Positions 44,396 through 57,140 of a DNA stretch of 64,000 bases are shown in pieces. Numbering within the stretch: position 1 is the first letter of the stretch; every line of letters starts with the position of its first letter. Origin of the DNA: Diphasiastrum complanatum (Eukaryota; Streptophyta; Lycopodiopsida; Lycopodiales; Lycopodiaceae); assembly GCA_029204225.1 (NCBI GenBank), contig CM055094.1, positions 20,323,489 to 20,387,488 on the forward strand, written 5' to 3'. Below the pieces are notes generated by a model. It saw only the letters and a program-made list of their open reading frames with translations, ran no database searches and was not told where the DNA came from. The position numbers and the translations under genes are program-made.

Positions 44396-44641
44396 TCATG
44401 ATTTGCCATGTGGCATACCGCTGTCATAGGTCCTCATGACAAGAAGCATGTCCTTGGGCATTAGTGTCACCCTCTTGCCATGAATGGAACACAGCATCGA
44501 ATCCTCAAACAATTTTGTCTGGAAGTCCTCGTATGCAATATGGAGGGCCTCCAATGCAGCGATATTCCACCTCATTGCATAGGGCAGATGCGTGGTCATA
44601 TCTTGTGTAACCTCTCTCATATCTTGTCTAACCTCCCTCAC
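44396..44641 (-). pseudogene. Histone H3-like gene, copy 4, truncated
   Basis: Only the fold from alpha1 onward remains (VREVTQD duplicated as MREVRQDMREVTQD, then HLPYAMRWN and LFEDSMLCSIHGKRVTLM). Nine bases after LLVMR are deleted and an early stop follows GMPHGKS. The N-terminal tail, leader and TATA are gone. The break at about 44,641 joins directly to the ACGTG array. Confidence 0.75.
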
Positions 44642-44890
44642 ACGTGGCCGAATGGATCAGCGACATGTGTTCGTGCACGTATCGGCTCGCACGTGTGGTC
44701 ATGTGGCCCAATTAGTAACTGATGTGTGGGACCACACTTCTGTATCCGCACATGTGGCCATCTGGTCGAATGGTTTGGTGACATGTGTTCTGGCACGTAT
44801 TACCTTGCATGTGTGGGCACGTGTCCGAATGGCAGATTGACGTGTATTGTAGCACGTGTGGACGATTGTATTACGTGCCATAGATCTGAT
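44642..44890 (-). promoter_or_regulatory. ACGTG motif array, copy 4 (shortened)
   Basis: Same motif array with its TATA-proximal part deleted. It no longer precedes a TATA box. Confidence 0.55.
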
Positions 44891-44945
44891 CCGATGTTGG
44901 ATCGACGAGTGTACGGCTTGGGTTTTATTGGTTTTAGCTATATAA

Positions 44946-45162
44946 ATGTTGTTTGATCAGTTAAAACATTTCGCTAAGTTTTGGATTTTCACTCCCTATA
45001 GCTCTTGGTGTGTGAACCAAATATCATTCTGTCTTAAAATGACCTATTCTAGGAACATTGAGTGGTGTGTCGCTCATATGATTCTTAATTATCTCTGGAT
45101 ATTCTGTTTTACTAAAAATCCAAAATAGAATTTCATGATCTTCTTTAAAACCTGTTTGAAAC
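44946..45162 (-). pseudogene. Gene X last exon, deletion allele
   Basis: The last exon up to GTTTCAAAC is retained, then joined at about 45,162 to the region around the gene X start (TTGTTTCCTGTCTTTCG). About 1.39 kb of gene interior is lost. The identical junction lies at about 60,631. Confidence 0.65.
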
Positions 45163-45760
45163 TTGTTTCCTGTCTTTCGTCCTTTGGTGAGCTGGTAAGG
45201 TGGATCCTTTCAAATTTTTTCTCGACAGTGGAGCATATTCTGTGGAAAGATCAATATGGAGATGATATTTAGACATCTTAATAATCGATAGATTAATCTA
45301 GTAGAAAACCAACTTGTTATATATCTTGTAAGCTATTAAAACTCGTCTTAATTATAAAAAAAAATTAATTGGAAAAGTTTGAAATGACCTTGGCGCTCTT
45401 TTTGATCGATCACACTCCATGTTTCTTGCTTTATATGCAAAATCAAAGCTTTGCAATTATGAGCAAAATAAGCAAAATATTTTTTCAATAGATGTGTGTT
45501 GAAATTGCAAATTTTTGAATTGCAAAAGTTTGAAATAACCTTGTCGCTCTATTTAATCCAACCCACTCCGTATTTTCTGAATTTCAAAAATTTACATTCA
45601 CGTTGGCGCTCATTGTGATCCAAAATATTCAAAGTTTCTTGCCACGATTTTCAAATCGATAAGACTGTTTTTCTTTGATGTGAACGCTTTGAATAGATGG
45701 AAGAAAACTTTGATGTGCAATACGATTTGCATTTACATGAGAAGTTACGTTAGTTAATGG
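45163..45760 (-). repeat. Gene X first-exon remnant and upstream spacer (minus)
   Basis: Reverse of 5,083-5,669. It includes the MSKYHLHIDLPT coding start in a changed context and the spacer motifs. Confidence 0.5.
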
Positions 45761-46860
45761 TAGAAAATAGAATCTTGAAGTATGGACCCCATGTGTTGCG
45801 GCTACCCAACTTACAGTTAACTACATACGTCACTAGTGAGGTCAAGCTCCATATCATCTGAGTCTATTTCATCTGCTGAAGCATGACACTTCGCTTGTAT
45901 CTTGGTCCTTTGCCTGGATTGTTGTGTTGGTGGTGGTTGGACCAGTGTGGTGGTGTCTTCATGTTGAGCAAAAGACTCTTCAGCAGAATGATCCTTCGTC
46001 TGTGACATAGAGGACATGGGTGTCTTTCTCGATGTAAGCTTCACTAGGCCGACCGTTTGGTGCTTTGCAGTTGGCCCTTGTGGAGAGAAGGAACTCTTTC
46101 TCTTTTGAGAAGCCGCTTGCGTGGAATCTATTGCAATAGGCCTGGAAGTAGAGTTGGTATTCTTGGCTGGTTCCGAGGGAGTCTCCCAAGCTTTGATCTG
46201 CTAGCATCAAGTGGTCTCGAACTCGAGGTCGGTGGCTCAACTACTACAGTGACATCTATCAGAAGATAGCCCAATAACTGGAGGTTGGCTTGTTCTTGAT
46301 ATAGTCATGGAGGCAGTTGGAAGCAACTTGGGCCCAGTCATAAAGGTTCTAATCGTGTAGTCTAGAATCAGCCATCATGTGGAATAGTTTCATGGGGATA
46401 CGCATGATCTTGGACCTATAGCGCTATGTATATTTAGTTAGATAGGCGCATGGAGTAGCTAAGGGCTTATCATTTATGACCTCGATACGATAACCATCTT
46501 TTTTTCCATTTGTCCACTGAGGGGTCTATGTATTTGAAGTATGCTCCTGTTGACTGTGTTTGGTCCCCTAGGGAAGCCAAATGTATTGAGTTCAGCTCTA
46601 GAAATAGGAATAATATAAACAAAATTTTGGTTAGGAGATAACATGAACTGGAAAATCTGTCATTGTGGTTATAAGCAATAGGCATTAGAAATGGGCTCTG
46701 ATAGCCACTGAAAAGAGGAAGTTGGAACTCTATGTGGCTCAAGAACTAGTGTGCCTCCTAGTACCAAGTGTTCAACTCAGAGATATCGAGGCTTTCCATG
46801 GTGATGTCAATTCTGTTTTGAGTTGGATCATCAGAACTGGAAGATGTTGTGGCAGACATG
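45761..46860 (-). pseudogene. Repeat A protein (minus)
   Basis: Minus-strand copy: MSATTSSS-like start near 46,860, HIEFQLPLFSGYQSPF, the ISGA..NTFGFP region, the QEYQLYFQAYC block, and a Ser/Asp tail in another frame (MSSMSQTKDHSAEESFAQHE). It is broken by stops and frameshifts. The order protein A, spacer, gene X is preserved. Confidence 0.5.
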
Positions 46861-47779
46861 TTCTGGACTCAACTGATGACTCTGTTGAAGGTTCAGCTCT
46901 GGTAACAGACAAGTGGAGTCTCGGCTCGATTAACTGTGGAGGGCTTCGAATCGGTCAACTTTTGATGGACTCGGTTCAGTCAACTTTGTATGCAGAGTAT
47001 GGACGGTGAGCTCATTCCATAGTGAATGCAGAGTATGTACGCTCGGCTCGGTCCACAATGATTACAGAGTATGGGAGCGCGGCTCTATGAGCAGTGTATG
47101 TAGAGTATTGCTCGATAGTGTATGGAGAATAGAAATTTGTGGAAAAATTTGGAGCAATGTTGCTCTAATAGGATGTGGAAAAGATGATGTTTCTTTGCGA
47201 TAACGTACTAGTAGAGAGCTTTCAACCCAAATTGGTGTTGAATGTGTGGTTTTGACAAGCTCCAGTAACACTACCCCTCAGCATTTGGCTCGTGCTAGAT
47301 GTGACGATTTTTGTGTAATGTAGCAGATCTCGACAGCTTAGGGTTTTTGAAAATGAATGATGATGGCACTCTGGATCCGTGGTGGATGTATGTAGATGAT
47401 GTCCAAGGATGCGAAGGAGTAATCAAGCACGGTCGTAGCGAATGATACATCGCCACTAAAAGATGGAAAATCGATCCTTTGAAGATATAGCTTTTCAAAG
47501 CTTCTGAATTCCATTTCCAAGCCTGAAGAAGGAAGTGCCAGCATCAAATCTTCTCCCATCAGAGTTCGTTTTCATTTCCTGAAAAGGATGCATGGCAGCA
47601 TCGCAGTAATGCGTGATATTGTGACTTTTTGTAATGTTCTGCAACATTTGCTTACATACATAGCTACACCAAATGAGAAAATTAAGGACCTAGATTCTTA
47701 AAGACTTTTCTGAGGTTGAAGTTCTAGTTTTTCTACAAATCAACTTCCTCTGAAAGTTTCTTTTTGGTGGAAATGATGC
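46861..47779 (-). repeat. Repeat A leader (minus), TATA at 47,780-47,787
   Basis: Reverse counterpart of 58,005-58,930. Confidence 0.55.
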
Positions 47780-47789
47780 TATTTATATC

Positions 47790-48350
47790 AAGTGTAGGCT
47801 AATTTGTAATGGCAAAGATCGAGTTTGCAGCTCACCATGATTATGATCATTTGCAAGTAGCCTATTATAAGCAAATTATGCTGCACTTTCATGTTATCTT
47901 AGCACATTTGAATGTAGCTTGTGATATTATTGGTTCGATATTCTAGTAGCTTTTTTATGCCATTTAAGGTAAGAGAAAGAGAGCACAATCTTTAACGCTT
48001 GCTTCTTGTACAACCAAATTACCTTCCAATTTTTTCAAGCCTATTTGCAGTAAAGTGTCTCACATCTCTATGGAACATATGCACAAAAGTGAATCACTTT
48101 CTGCCACGTGATGATAGTGATACATTGTGCACTAGGGAATCACATTGTTGATAAGTTGGATTCACATTTACATCATGAAGCAAATAGTCTTGTAATTTTT
48201 GTGTTCAAGTGGATCGGAAGCTCACTCCAATTGATGTTGAGATTAAAATATCATGCTATCTCTAGCCTAATAGCCACACACTAGACGTTTGGATCCATAA
48301 AATATTCACACAAAGGGACATAGGTCTACCACGTAGGTCTGCCACGTAGT
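47790..48350 (-). repeat. Repeat block C (minus)
   Basis: Reverse counterpart of 3,490-4,040. It lies head to head with the copia leader at 48,350 exactly as at 3,490. Confidence 0.6.
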
Positions 48351-48654
48351 TTTCAATCAGTCAAAAGGAAGATAGATCCTTACTTTGGTACTGTAATAGT
48401 TAGTTCTTAGATTTATTGAGATCTTAGAAATTAAATTTTAGGGTCAGCCCAAAGTTTTTGACAAGTGCTCATCAAGTGAATGCAATTCTAGTCAAGATTG
48501 TGTTCAATTTTGCTTGATTTGTGAGATATTTGGATTGATTATTGCATGATGATTCAACTGATCTTGTAGGAATGATTTGAAGAGGCATATTTATGTGCAT
48601 ATGATTCCTTTTGGTTCAAGTTAGGTGAATCCTATATCCTTGTGAAGTCGAGAT
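48351..48654 (+). repeat. Copia 5' leader (plus)
   Basis: Same as 3,180-3,490 in reverse, ending at the gag ATG. Confidence 0.5.
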
Positions 48655-49163
48655 AAATGAATGCATATCTCTTGGATTCACATGATAGATTGAATGCTTC
48701 TAATTATTCGACTTGGAAGCTAAGAATGGAATCAATCCTTATTTTACAAGATCTAATGGATATAGTGAGTGGCAAAGAGGATGAGCCTATTCACCCTCAA
48801 GAAGCTACAAAATACGAAAGGAGGTGGAAGGTTGCTCTTGATTGTATAAAATGATTGTATAAAATGAAGGAGGTGCTTGCATCTTGGCTTGAGAATCATG
48901 GGAAACTCTTCAAAAGATATATGAATCAAAGAATACTTCAAGGTTGCTATCCTTGAATAATCAAATGCATATGTGCTGAGAGTTAAGGACTTAAACAAAG
49001 ACCTTGCTTACATAGGAGATTCCATTAAGGAAAGTGAACTTGTTAAACCAATCTTGAATGATTTAAGTATGGATTTTGCTAACTTGGTGCAAGGCTATGC
49101 AATCATGGGAAAGTTGCCTTCACTTGAAGATCTCCAAGGAGTCCTCATGGCCGAGGAGAGCAC
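48655..49163 (+). pseudogene. Copia gag fragment with empty SINE site
   Basis: Starts MNAYLLDSHDRLNASNYST and continues DIVSGKEDEPIHPQEATKY to a stop near 48,854. The Gag middle follows in another frame (VKDLNKDLAYIGDSIKES, LPSLEDLQGVLMAEES). It is cut at 49,163 by block B. The 14-mer at 48,744-48,757 is the intact target of the SINE seen at 2,993. Confidence 0.8.
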
Positions 49164-50220
49164 TTACAACAATCAAATTTTACTTGTCCAAGAATAGGAG
49201 AAAGATAAGCATGAGAAAAGGTCACAATTGTATCACATTTTAGTTGCCCAAGACAAAGGTAGTGCATGAGAAATCAAGGCAACAGGAAAGGCACATTCAC
49301 AGGTTTGTTTGAAGGGAGCTTTTCATGTCGCATAAGCACGAAGAGATGTGACGAAATAAAAGGTGAAAGTAGATTAATATTGATGTGTGATGTCCCTTCG
49401 TGTGAATATTTTCTAGATCCAAACATCTAGTGTGTGGCTGTTAGGCTAGAGATAACATAATATATTAATCTCAACATCCATTGGGGCGAGCTTCCGATCC
49501 ACTTGAACACAAAACTTACAAGACTATTTGCTTCATGATGTAAATGTGAATCCAACTTATCAACCATTACATATAATTTGAGCACAAAAGGGGCCTTTCA
49601 AAAACATACCTTTTATTTTTTTTCTCAAAAGTTTCTTCCACATGGTCCAATCAAAACATTCATATTTGAAATCTACGTAACGTAGCTCCTTCAAATTGAT
49701 TTTCTTTTCTTTTTAAAAGAACTGTAATTTTGCCTCGGGACAGCCCGTAAATAAGCCATTTTATTTGTAGTATAGTATGCAACTCGGCAAAAAAACAGTG
49801 TAACTTTTGAACGGCAACTCAAATAGAGACGATTACGGTGCCATTAGAAACCCCTCGACGAGAGCTTTTTCAACGACACCCAACATGACCCAGTTCCGAG
49901 CTACGGTGAAGAAAATATGGCCAGTAAGGGAGTAGCATTATGGTGCATTTAAGAGTAAAGGATCAAGCAAATACTTATAAAACTGGTATATGGCAAGTTA
50001 GACACAATGATAAATTCATGAGAATAAGTTAGTGAAGCTCAAAAAGTCATTTGGAGTGAGATCTTGCCGAGTCCCAATTTGTTACCTTGCTATTTGTGAA
50101 CTTGCCCCAAGATAAGGTGAAAAGAAACTTTTAATATTACGAATGACAACCACGAAGCTGTCATAGTTTCAATCAACATCGATATAATTAAACAACAAAA
50201 ATCATCACGTACATGGGAAC
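49164..50220 (+). repeat. Repeat block B, third copy
   Basis: Copy of 17,090-18,130. It interrupts copia gag at its left edge. Confidence 0.6.
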
Positions 50221-50960
50221 ATTACAAAAAATCACAATATCACGCTTTACAACCATGCTGCCATGCATGCTTTTTAGGAAATGGAAACAAACTTTGATGG
50301 GAGAAGATTTGATGCTGGCACTTCCTTCTTCAGGCATGGAAATGAAATTCAGAAGCCTTGAAAAGCTCTAGCTTCAAAGAATTGATTTTCCATCTTTTAG
50401 TGGCGATCTATCATTCACTACGACAGTGCTTGATTACTCCTTCGCATCCTTGGACACCATCTACATACATCCACCACGGATCCGGAGCGCCATCATCATC
50501 CATTTTCAAAAACCCTAAGCTGCCGAGATCTGCTACATTACACAAAAATCGTCACATCTAGCACGAGCCAAATGCTGAGGGGTAGTGCTCCTGGAGCTTG
50601 TCAAAACCCCACATTCAACACCGATTTGGGTTGAAAGCTCGCTACTAGTACGTTACTACGAAGAAACATCATCGTTTCCACATCCTATCAGAAAGACATT
50701 GCTCCAAATTTTTCCACAAATTTCTACTCTCCATACACTGCCGAGCAATACTCTACATACACTACTCATAGAGCCGAGCCCCCAAACTCTGCATTCCCTA
50801 TGGACCGAGCTGAGCGTCCATACTCTGCATACAAAGTTGACCGAGACGAGTCCATCAAAAGTTGACCGATCCGAAGCCCTCCATAGTTGACCAAGCCGAG
50901 ACTCCACTTTTCTGTTACCAGAGCCGGACCTTCAACAGAGTCCTCAGTCGAGTCCAGAAC
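50221..50960 (+). repeat. Repeat A leader
   Basis: Copy leading directly to the protein A start at 50,961. Confidence 0.55.
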
Positions 50961-51684
50961 ATGTCTGCCACAACATCTTCCAGTTTTGATGACCCAACTC
51001 TAGACAGAATTGACATCACCATGGAAAGCCTTGATATCTATGAAATGAACACTTGGTACCAGGAGGCACACTAGTTCCTAAGCCACATAGAGTTCCAACT
51101 TCCTCTTTTGATTAGTGGCTATCAGAGCCCATTTTGATTGCATATTGCTTATAACCCCACCGAGAGATTTTTCAGTTCATGTTACCTCCTAACCAAAATT
51201 TTGTTTATATTATCCCTATTTCTGGAGCTGACCTCAATACATTTGGCTTCCCTAGGGGACCAAACACAGTTAGTAGGACCCTCAAAAAAATTGAATCCAT
51301 AGCATACTTCAAATACATAGACCCCTCAGCGGACAAATGGAAAAAAAAGATGGTTACCGTATTGAGGTCATAAATGATAAGCCCTTAGGTCCTCCATGTG
51401 CCTATCTAGCAAAATATACACAACGCTATAGGTCCAAGGTCACGCGTATCCCCATGAAACTATTCCACATGATGGCTGATTCTAGACTACACAATGAGAA
51501 GCTTTATGACTGGGCCCAATTTGCTTCCAACTTCCTCCATGACTATATCAAGAACAAACAAACTTCCACGTTATTAGGCTATCTTCTGATAGATGTCACT
51601 TTGCAGCAGTTGAGCCACCGACCTCGAGTTCGAGACCAGTTGATACTAGCAGATAGAAGCTTGGGAGACTCCCTCGGAACCAGC
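50961..51684 (+). pseudogene. Repeat A protein, N-terminal and middle parts
   Basis: Opens MSATTSSSFDDPTLDRIDIT, with stops after MNTWYQEAH. From 51,337 the longest uninterrupted middle block runs: MEKKDGYRIEVINDKPLG, YRSKVTRIPMKLFHMMADSR, LYDWAQFASNFLHDYIKNKQ, LADRSLGDSLGTS. It is cut at about 51,684 by the chimeric copia fragment. This copy gives the best view of the protein middle. Confidence 0.5.
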
Positions 51685-52223
51685 GATCCACTATTCTCAC
51701 CTTGAGTGTGAGGCTTCTGCTGTTGCTGCTGCACTTGATTCTTGCCCTTGGAATAGTCTTTCTTCTTGGTGTAGAGGGCCATGGATTTGTCTTTGATGGA
51801 CAGGCCGTTGGTCTTTCTTCGCATTTCTTCCTGAAGAAGATGACCGATCACCTTTTGAAGAGTGAGGTCGGGTTGTGTGGAGATCATCACCCCTTTAGCA
51901 ATGCTCTTGTCGTCCTTCTTGATGTTACATGTATTTGTGGCAAACTCCACAATCAAACGATTGTCAAGCAATTGCCCCACACTAAGCAAGTTCTTAGTGA
52001 TACTGCAAATGTAAAGCACTCCATCAATCTTGATCTTCCTTGAAGATCCCAAGCATAAAGGTATGGATCCTATTCCTTCTATCTTATAAGCATAATTATT
52101 TGCTGTAAAAATTCACGTGATAGGTCCTTCATAGGTAGATAAGGTTGAAAAATACTCCCTCTTACTTGTCATGTGGGAGGTAGCCCCACTATCTATCCAC
52201 CAAGGGTCTTCACCTCTTATGCA
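51685..52223 (-). pseudogene. Chimeric copia gag fragment, second copy
   Basis: The minus-strand frame runs from GVLYICSITKNLLSVGQLLD through DDKSIAKG, then switches at about 51,890 to VMISTQPDLTLQKVIGHLLQ and the Lys/Gln-rich Gag tail. This is the same fusion as at 1,921/1,922. The frame is open across the junction. It is flanked by repeat A on both sides. Confidence 0.8.
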
Positions 52224-52830
52224 AGAAGCTTTGAAAAGCTATAGCTTCAAAGGATCGATTTTCCATCTTTTAGTGGCGATCTATCATTCGCTACGACCAT
52301 GCTTGATTACTCCTTTGCATCCTTGGACACCATCTACATACATCCACCACGGATCTAGAGTGCCATCATCATCCATTTTGAAAAACCCTAAGCTGCCGAG
52401 ATCTGCTACATTACACAAAAATCGTCACATCTAGCACGAGCGAAATGCTGAGGGATAGAGCTACTGGAGCTTGTCAAAACCACACATTCAACACCGATTT
52501 GTGTTGAAAGCTCTCTACTAGTACGTTATCGTGAAGAAACATCATTGTTTCCACATCCTATCAGAGCGACATTGCTCCAATTTTTTCCACAAATTTCTAG
52601 TCTTCATACACTGCCGAGCAATACTCTACATACACTGCTCATAGAGCCGAGCCCCCATACTCTGCAATCACCGTGGACCGAGCCAAGCATCCATACTATG
52701 CATTCACTATGGACCAAGCTGAGCGTACATACTCTGCATACAAAGTTGACTGAGCCGAGTCCATCAAAAGTCGACCGATCCGAAGCCCTCCACAGTCGAT
52801 CGAGCTGACACTCCACTTGTAAATAGATTT
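52224..52830 (+). repeat. Repeat A leader fragment
   Basis: Leader copy from GAAGCTTTGAAAAGC to the CGAGCTGACACTCCACTTG region, with no protein A after it. Confidence 0.6.
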
Positions 52831-52925
52831 TAAAAACCATACTATGGTATTTATAGATAAGTTTGACCAGATAGTCTCTATTTATGGGAGACTAATGTAC
52901 TCCCATCATCGACGGTTTGTTCGGC

Positions 52926-53015
52926 TGAAGTTATGGAAAAACTACATGATTCTAAGTATGAGCTTTTTCTTCTTGTTTGTAAATCTCGTATGCATTGTGA
53001 TGTGAATGATGATGT
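52926..53015. repeat. Dispersed repeat fragment (match to window start)
   Basis: Second copy of the sequence at 1-88. Confidence 0.6.
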
Positions 53016-53288
53016 GAATGTGTTAACATGCTTTAACACCAAAAATTAGCATCAAGAACAGCCTTTAATGCAAGATTTAAAAGAAGAGTTCAATGATATT
53101 TTTCCTAAATAGGTAAGTTTTTCTGAGGTACATACTTCTAATTATATTGCAATCTGTTTTAAGCACATAATCAAATTTTTCCGAAATGAAATCTTTGAAA
53201 TGTTTCAGAAAAGAGCAAGAACATAAAGATAGATTTTCAATTTCAAAATTGCAGAAAACATCAAACAGAAAGTATCATTCACTTTTGA

Positions 53289-53517
53289 TGTTAGGTCAGT
53301 ATGACCAAGCAAACATAATATGATGGAAGGACTTGTGTATATAAGGCTAAAGATCTGTAATAAAATACAAGTGTAAAAGTGTCTCACATGAATGGTCTCA
53401 AACATTCTATTATAGTAGCGTAAATGTAAAAATATCTTTGTCTTGTCCTTGCGCGTGTTGAGTTGTAGTCGATCCACCGTATTCCTTGTGAGAGTTCTTC
53501 TATACAGATCCTCAACA
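53289..53517 (+). mobile_element. Candidate solo LTR of another family
   Basis: 229 bp with TGTT..AACA ends, a TATATAAGG-type box near 53,335 and an AATAAA-like signal about 25 bp on. No matching second LTR or clear target duplication was found, so this is a weak structural call. Confidence 0.3.
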
Positions 53518-54650
53518 TTTTGTGAGCCAGTTAATCCTTGTAAAAGTTTAGTCTTTTAGTCGGTAAGTCTTCTTTTGCACCACTCCCTTGTCCTTTCTTT
53601 CCTTTATATCATGTATACTTCTTTCTTTTTCCCATATTTTGTCCAAAAACCACCGAACTAGGGTTGTTTAGGTTGAAAGAACCAGGCCTTTCACTTGAGT
53701 TTTGGAAGAATTTATCTTGGACAGCGAAAAAATTTGGTCTTTTGAGGAGGCGTTCAATCTCTCTGATGTTTTCAGCATCTCCTAAGTTGGCAAGGAGTTT
53801 AGCAGAAGGGTTTGCAGCAAATCAATCATGTGCTGGCGTAAAAAGAGAAAAGTAGGTGTGACTTGACAACATCTCTGGCGAGCTTGTGTAGCCAAAAAAA
53901 AAAGCCATTCATCTGATTTTGGAAAAATGCACCAGGGAAGAATTTACTAAGATTGTTCATCATGAAACACGATGACCCAAAAAAAAAAATGACATGGAGA
54001 CCCATTTTTTTTTTGTCGCTTTTTTTTTTTGTTTTATAAAAGAAATATCCATATTTAAAATGCTTCAAATAAAGATATTATAATGCTAAAAAAAATGTTG
54101 TATTTTGCAAGAAAATTAATCAACCTACTAAAATTTTGTTAATAGATTTTTGTTAATAATTGCAAATTAGCTTATATGAAATAATGATACTATTCAAAAT
54201 AAAATCATTGGACACAACCATTAGAATAACTAAAAAAAACCTTTTTGCTTATTAAAACAAAAGTTTTCAATGTTTTTTTTTTAAATCTTAAAAGTGTTTT
54301 AAATTACAATACTTGTATCAAGAAAAATATTTTTTAAATTATGACAAAATTTAATCAGTATTTAAATCTTTACTTATATTTAAACATTAAATGATTGCAA
54401 ATGAAATTATTTCTAAAAACTTCTTATAAAAACATAACGAAAAATTAAAATATTAAAAACCTGACAGTTCGTTGCAATTTTAGTTTTGCTAATATTTAAA
54501 TCATTAAAAAACTGCTAAATCTATATTTTTAATACAAACAAATTTAAAAACATTAAATTAATCAAAAAGATTTCAATACACAATATTTCAAGAAATATAA
54601 ATGCAATTGTTTTTTAAAATAAAAGAGAATTTATTACTCCCAAAAATCAT
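53518..54650. other. AT-rich region without a supported gene
   Basis: Very AT-rich, with several A or T homopolymers (53,895-54,035). Short frames here have no recognisable domain. It is apparently the least repetitive stretch of the window. Confidence 0.6.
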
Positions 54651-54659
54651 CAAGATCAT

Positions 54660-54875
54660 TTACATTTTTTGTTTTTTTGAAGGAGCCATTGCAGTGTCAA
54701 TTGGCACCTCTTCCACAATTTCCTTGACAGTTGTAACCACATTATAGTCCTGAACTAGGACATCAGCAAACTCCCCTTTATCACCCACTTTTCCACTAGT
54801 AGGAGTTTGGGGTTCTTTTTGAAAAGAATACAGCAAAATAAACCCATTTGTTTCTAGAAATGATGGAGAAAGCAC
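54660..54875 (-). CDS. Possible terminal exon or short ORF, unknown
   Basis: Minus-strand frame ending in a basic tail (DTAMAPSKKQKM). A possible splice acceptor (pyrimidine-rich, ending CAAAAAG) lies before EPQTPTSGKVGDKGEFADVL. The sequence has no repeats in this window and looks more protein-like than its surroundings. It could be the last exon of a host gene or a chance frame. Confidence 0.25.
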   Translation of the reverse strand: MLSPSFLETNGFILLYSFQKEPQTPTSGKVGDKGEFADVLVQDYNVVTTVKEIVEEVPIDTAMAPSKKQKM

Positions 54876-54999
54876 CTATTTAAAATTCAAACAAGATCTA
54901 GAAGCTAGATTACTAATCAATGCATTGATTCCTAGTTTATCTTGACTTGAACTCCATGAATTATCTCCAAAACTCTTTACACATGTGGATGTACGGCTT

Positions 55000-55491
55000 G
55001 CTGCTGCCTGCGTACTGTACCTGCAACTCCAATCTCATTCAATGATCATAAAAAATCATAAGCCAATAGCATTCATCAGTCAAATCATAGACTCAAACTA
55101 GTCAAGAAGGAAAATCTCAATTTTGCTCATAATTGGATGGAAATCCCATCACATATTTATACATGTAGAGCTCGAATTTGAGCATATTACGGCTTCTATG
55201 TAATCATCACAACCTAACCCTAACATCCAACCTAAGTTGATCCACCCTATCTAGGGTCGATACCTCGAGATCCAAAAACAATGCAAAAACTGCTATTTTA
55301 AGCTCCTACTTTTTTTCTACCCTATCTATGCACTCTTTGGACACATTCCAAAGGTACCATTCCAAAGCTAGGTTAATAATTTGACTTAGAATAAGGTATC
55401 CTATGCTTTTGGCATGTGTGACATCCCACATCATGGCCTCAAAGTCATTTACAAGTGGAATTTATGCAAACTAGCTTGTGTAAATTTAACA
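55000..55491 (-). repeat. Copia 3' LTR (minus), outer end uncertain
   Basis: Begins TGTTAAATTT after the purine-rich GAGGAGGAG, reading leftward, and matches 21,840-21,915 over its first 75 bp. TATAAATA lies at 55,154-55,161. The far end was not located because no second LTR is present. Confidence 0.55.
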
Positions 55492-56510
55492 CTCCTCCTC
55501 ACGACTAGTTTGAAGATAACATAAAATTGCTATCAACCCTAGGGCTGACCTTAACTTCACAAATGCAGCTCTTTGAAGTGGTTTAGTGACAACACATTCA
55601 CTACTTGCCACATGCTCCAAAGATATCTCCTTAGATTGCACCTTCTCTGACACAAAATGATGAGAGATCTCGATATGTTTTGGTATTGCATGGAAGATTG
55701 GGTTGGTTGCAAGGTGTTGGACTGAAATGTTGTCATTGTAGAGAGTTGGAACACCATATAAACTTTGCTAAGGATCTTGGAAGTCCTGAGGCAAGCTCCT
55801 CCTTGCACATGATCTCCATGGATTTTGAGTTGATGTGGCCAAGTCTTTTGTGCCGTAGAATATGGTTTGATAGCTTGGTCTCCTTGGCTAGCATCACAAT
55901 ATTAGCATCCACATAGGCATCTAGTTTGAACAATCTTCCAAACCTTATGCCTTTAGCAATGATCTTGCCATCCTTCTTGATGTTACATGTATTTGTGGTG
56001 AACTCCACAATCAAACCATTGTCAAGCAATTGTCCTACACTGAGCAAGTTCTTAGTGATACTAGAAATGTAAAGTACTCCATCAATCTTGATTTTCCTTG
56101 AAAATCCCAAGCATAAAGGTATGGATCCTATTCCTTCTATCTTACAAGCATAATTATTTGCTGTAAAAATTGACTTGATAGGTCCTTCTTATGCTTGAAG
56201 AAGAGAAACTTGGCATCATGACGAAATCTTAATGAGAGCTCTCCTCTTCCTCTTGACCAAGATTTGCTGGACTTTGAGTTTGCTTCTTCTTGAATAGATG
56301 CAAAATAGAAATGATTAAAAGACTAGATATCCCACTACCTAGGGACTTGAGAAAGCTCAAAACTTGACCTCTCAATAAGATCCTACCCGATCTTAAGCCA
56401 AATCATATCTATTAATGTTAACAAGAATGGAAACTAGCTTGAATTTGCATAAAAATTGGATGTAGAACTGCCTCCTCCTTGATCTCGACTTCACAAGGAT
56501 ATAGGATTCA
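55492..56510 (-). pseudogene. Copia deletion derivative (minus)
   Basis: Reverse of 20,846-21,839: GVLYISSITKNLLSVGQLLD to KEELASGLPRSLAKF, then directly RNase H C-terminal sequence (IFHA-like NPIF block, ADxLT-like end) in another frame. The protease DSG region, present at 21,071, is lost here. It shares the internal deletion junction with the plus-strand copy. Confidence 0.8.
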
Positions 56511-56780
56511 CCTAACCTGAACCAAAAGGAATCATATGCACATAAATATGCCTCTTCAAATAATTCCTACAAGATCAGTTGAATCATCAAGCAATAATCA
56601 ATCCAAACTATGTCACAAATCAAGCAAAATTGAACACAATATTGACTAGAATTGCATTCACTTGATGAGCAATTGGCAAGAACTTTGGGCTGACCCTTAA
56701 ATTTAATTTCTAAGATCTCAATAAGTCTAAGAACTAACTATTACAGTACCAAAGATAAGGATCTAGCTTCCTTTTGATTG
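56511..56780 (-). repeat. Copia 5' leader (minus)
   Basis: Copy of 3,180-3,490. Confidence 0.5.
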
Positions 56781-57140
56781 ATTGAAAACTATGTGGCAGA
56801 CCTACGTGGTAGACCTATGTCCCTTTGTGTGAATATTTTATGGATACAAACATCTAGTGTGTGGCTATTAGGCTAGAGATAGCATGATATATTAATCTCA
56901 ACATCCATTGGAGTGAGCTTCCGATCCACTTGAACACGAAACTTACAAGACTATTTGCTTCATGATGTAAATGTGAATCCAACTTATCAACAATGTGATT
57001 CCCTAGTGCACAATGTATCACTATCATCACGTTTTAGAAAGTGATTCACTTTTGTGCATATGTTGATGTGAGACACTTTACCACAAATAGGCTTGAAAAA
57101 ATTGGAAGGTAATTTGGTTGTACAAGAAGCAAGCGTTAAA
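56781..57140 (+). repeat. Repeat block C
   Basis: Copy of 3,490-3,850, ending in CAAGCGTTAAA where new sequence begins. Confidence 0.6.
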
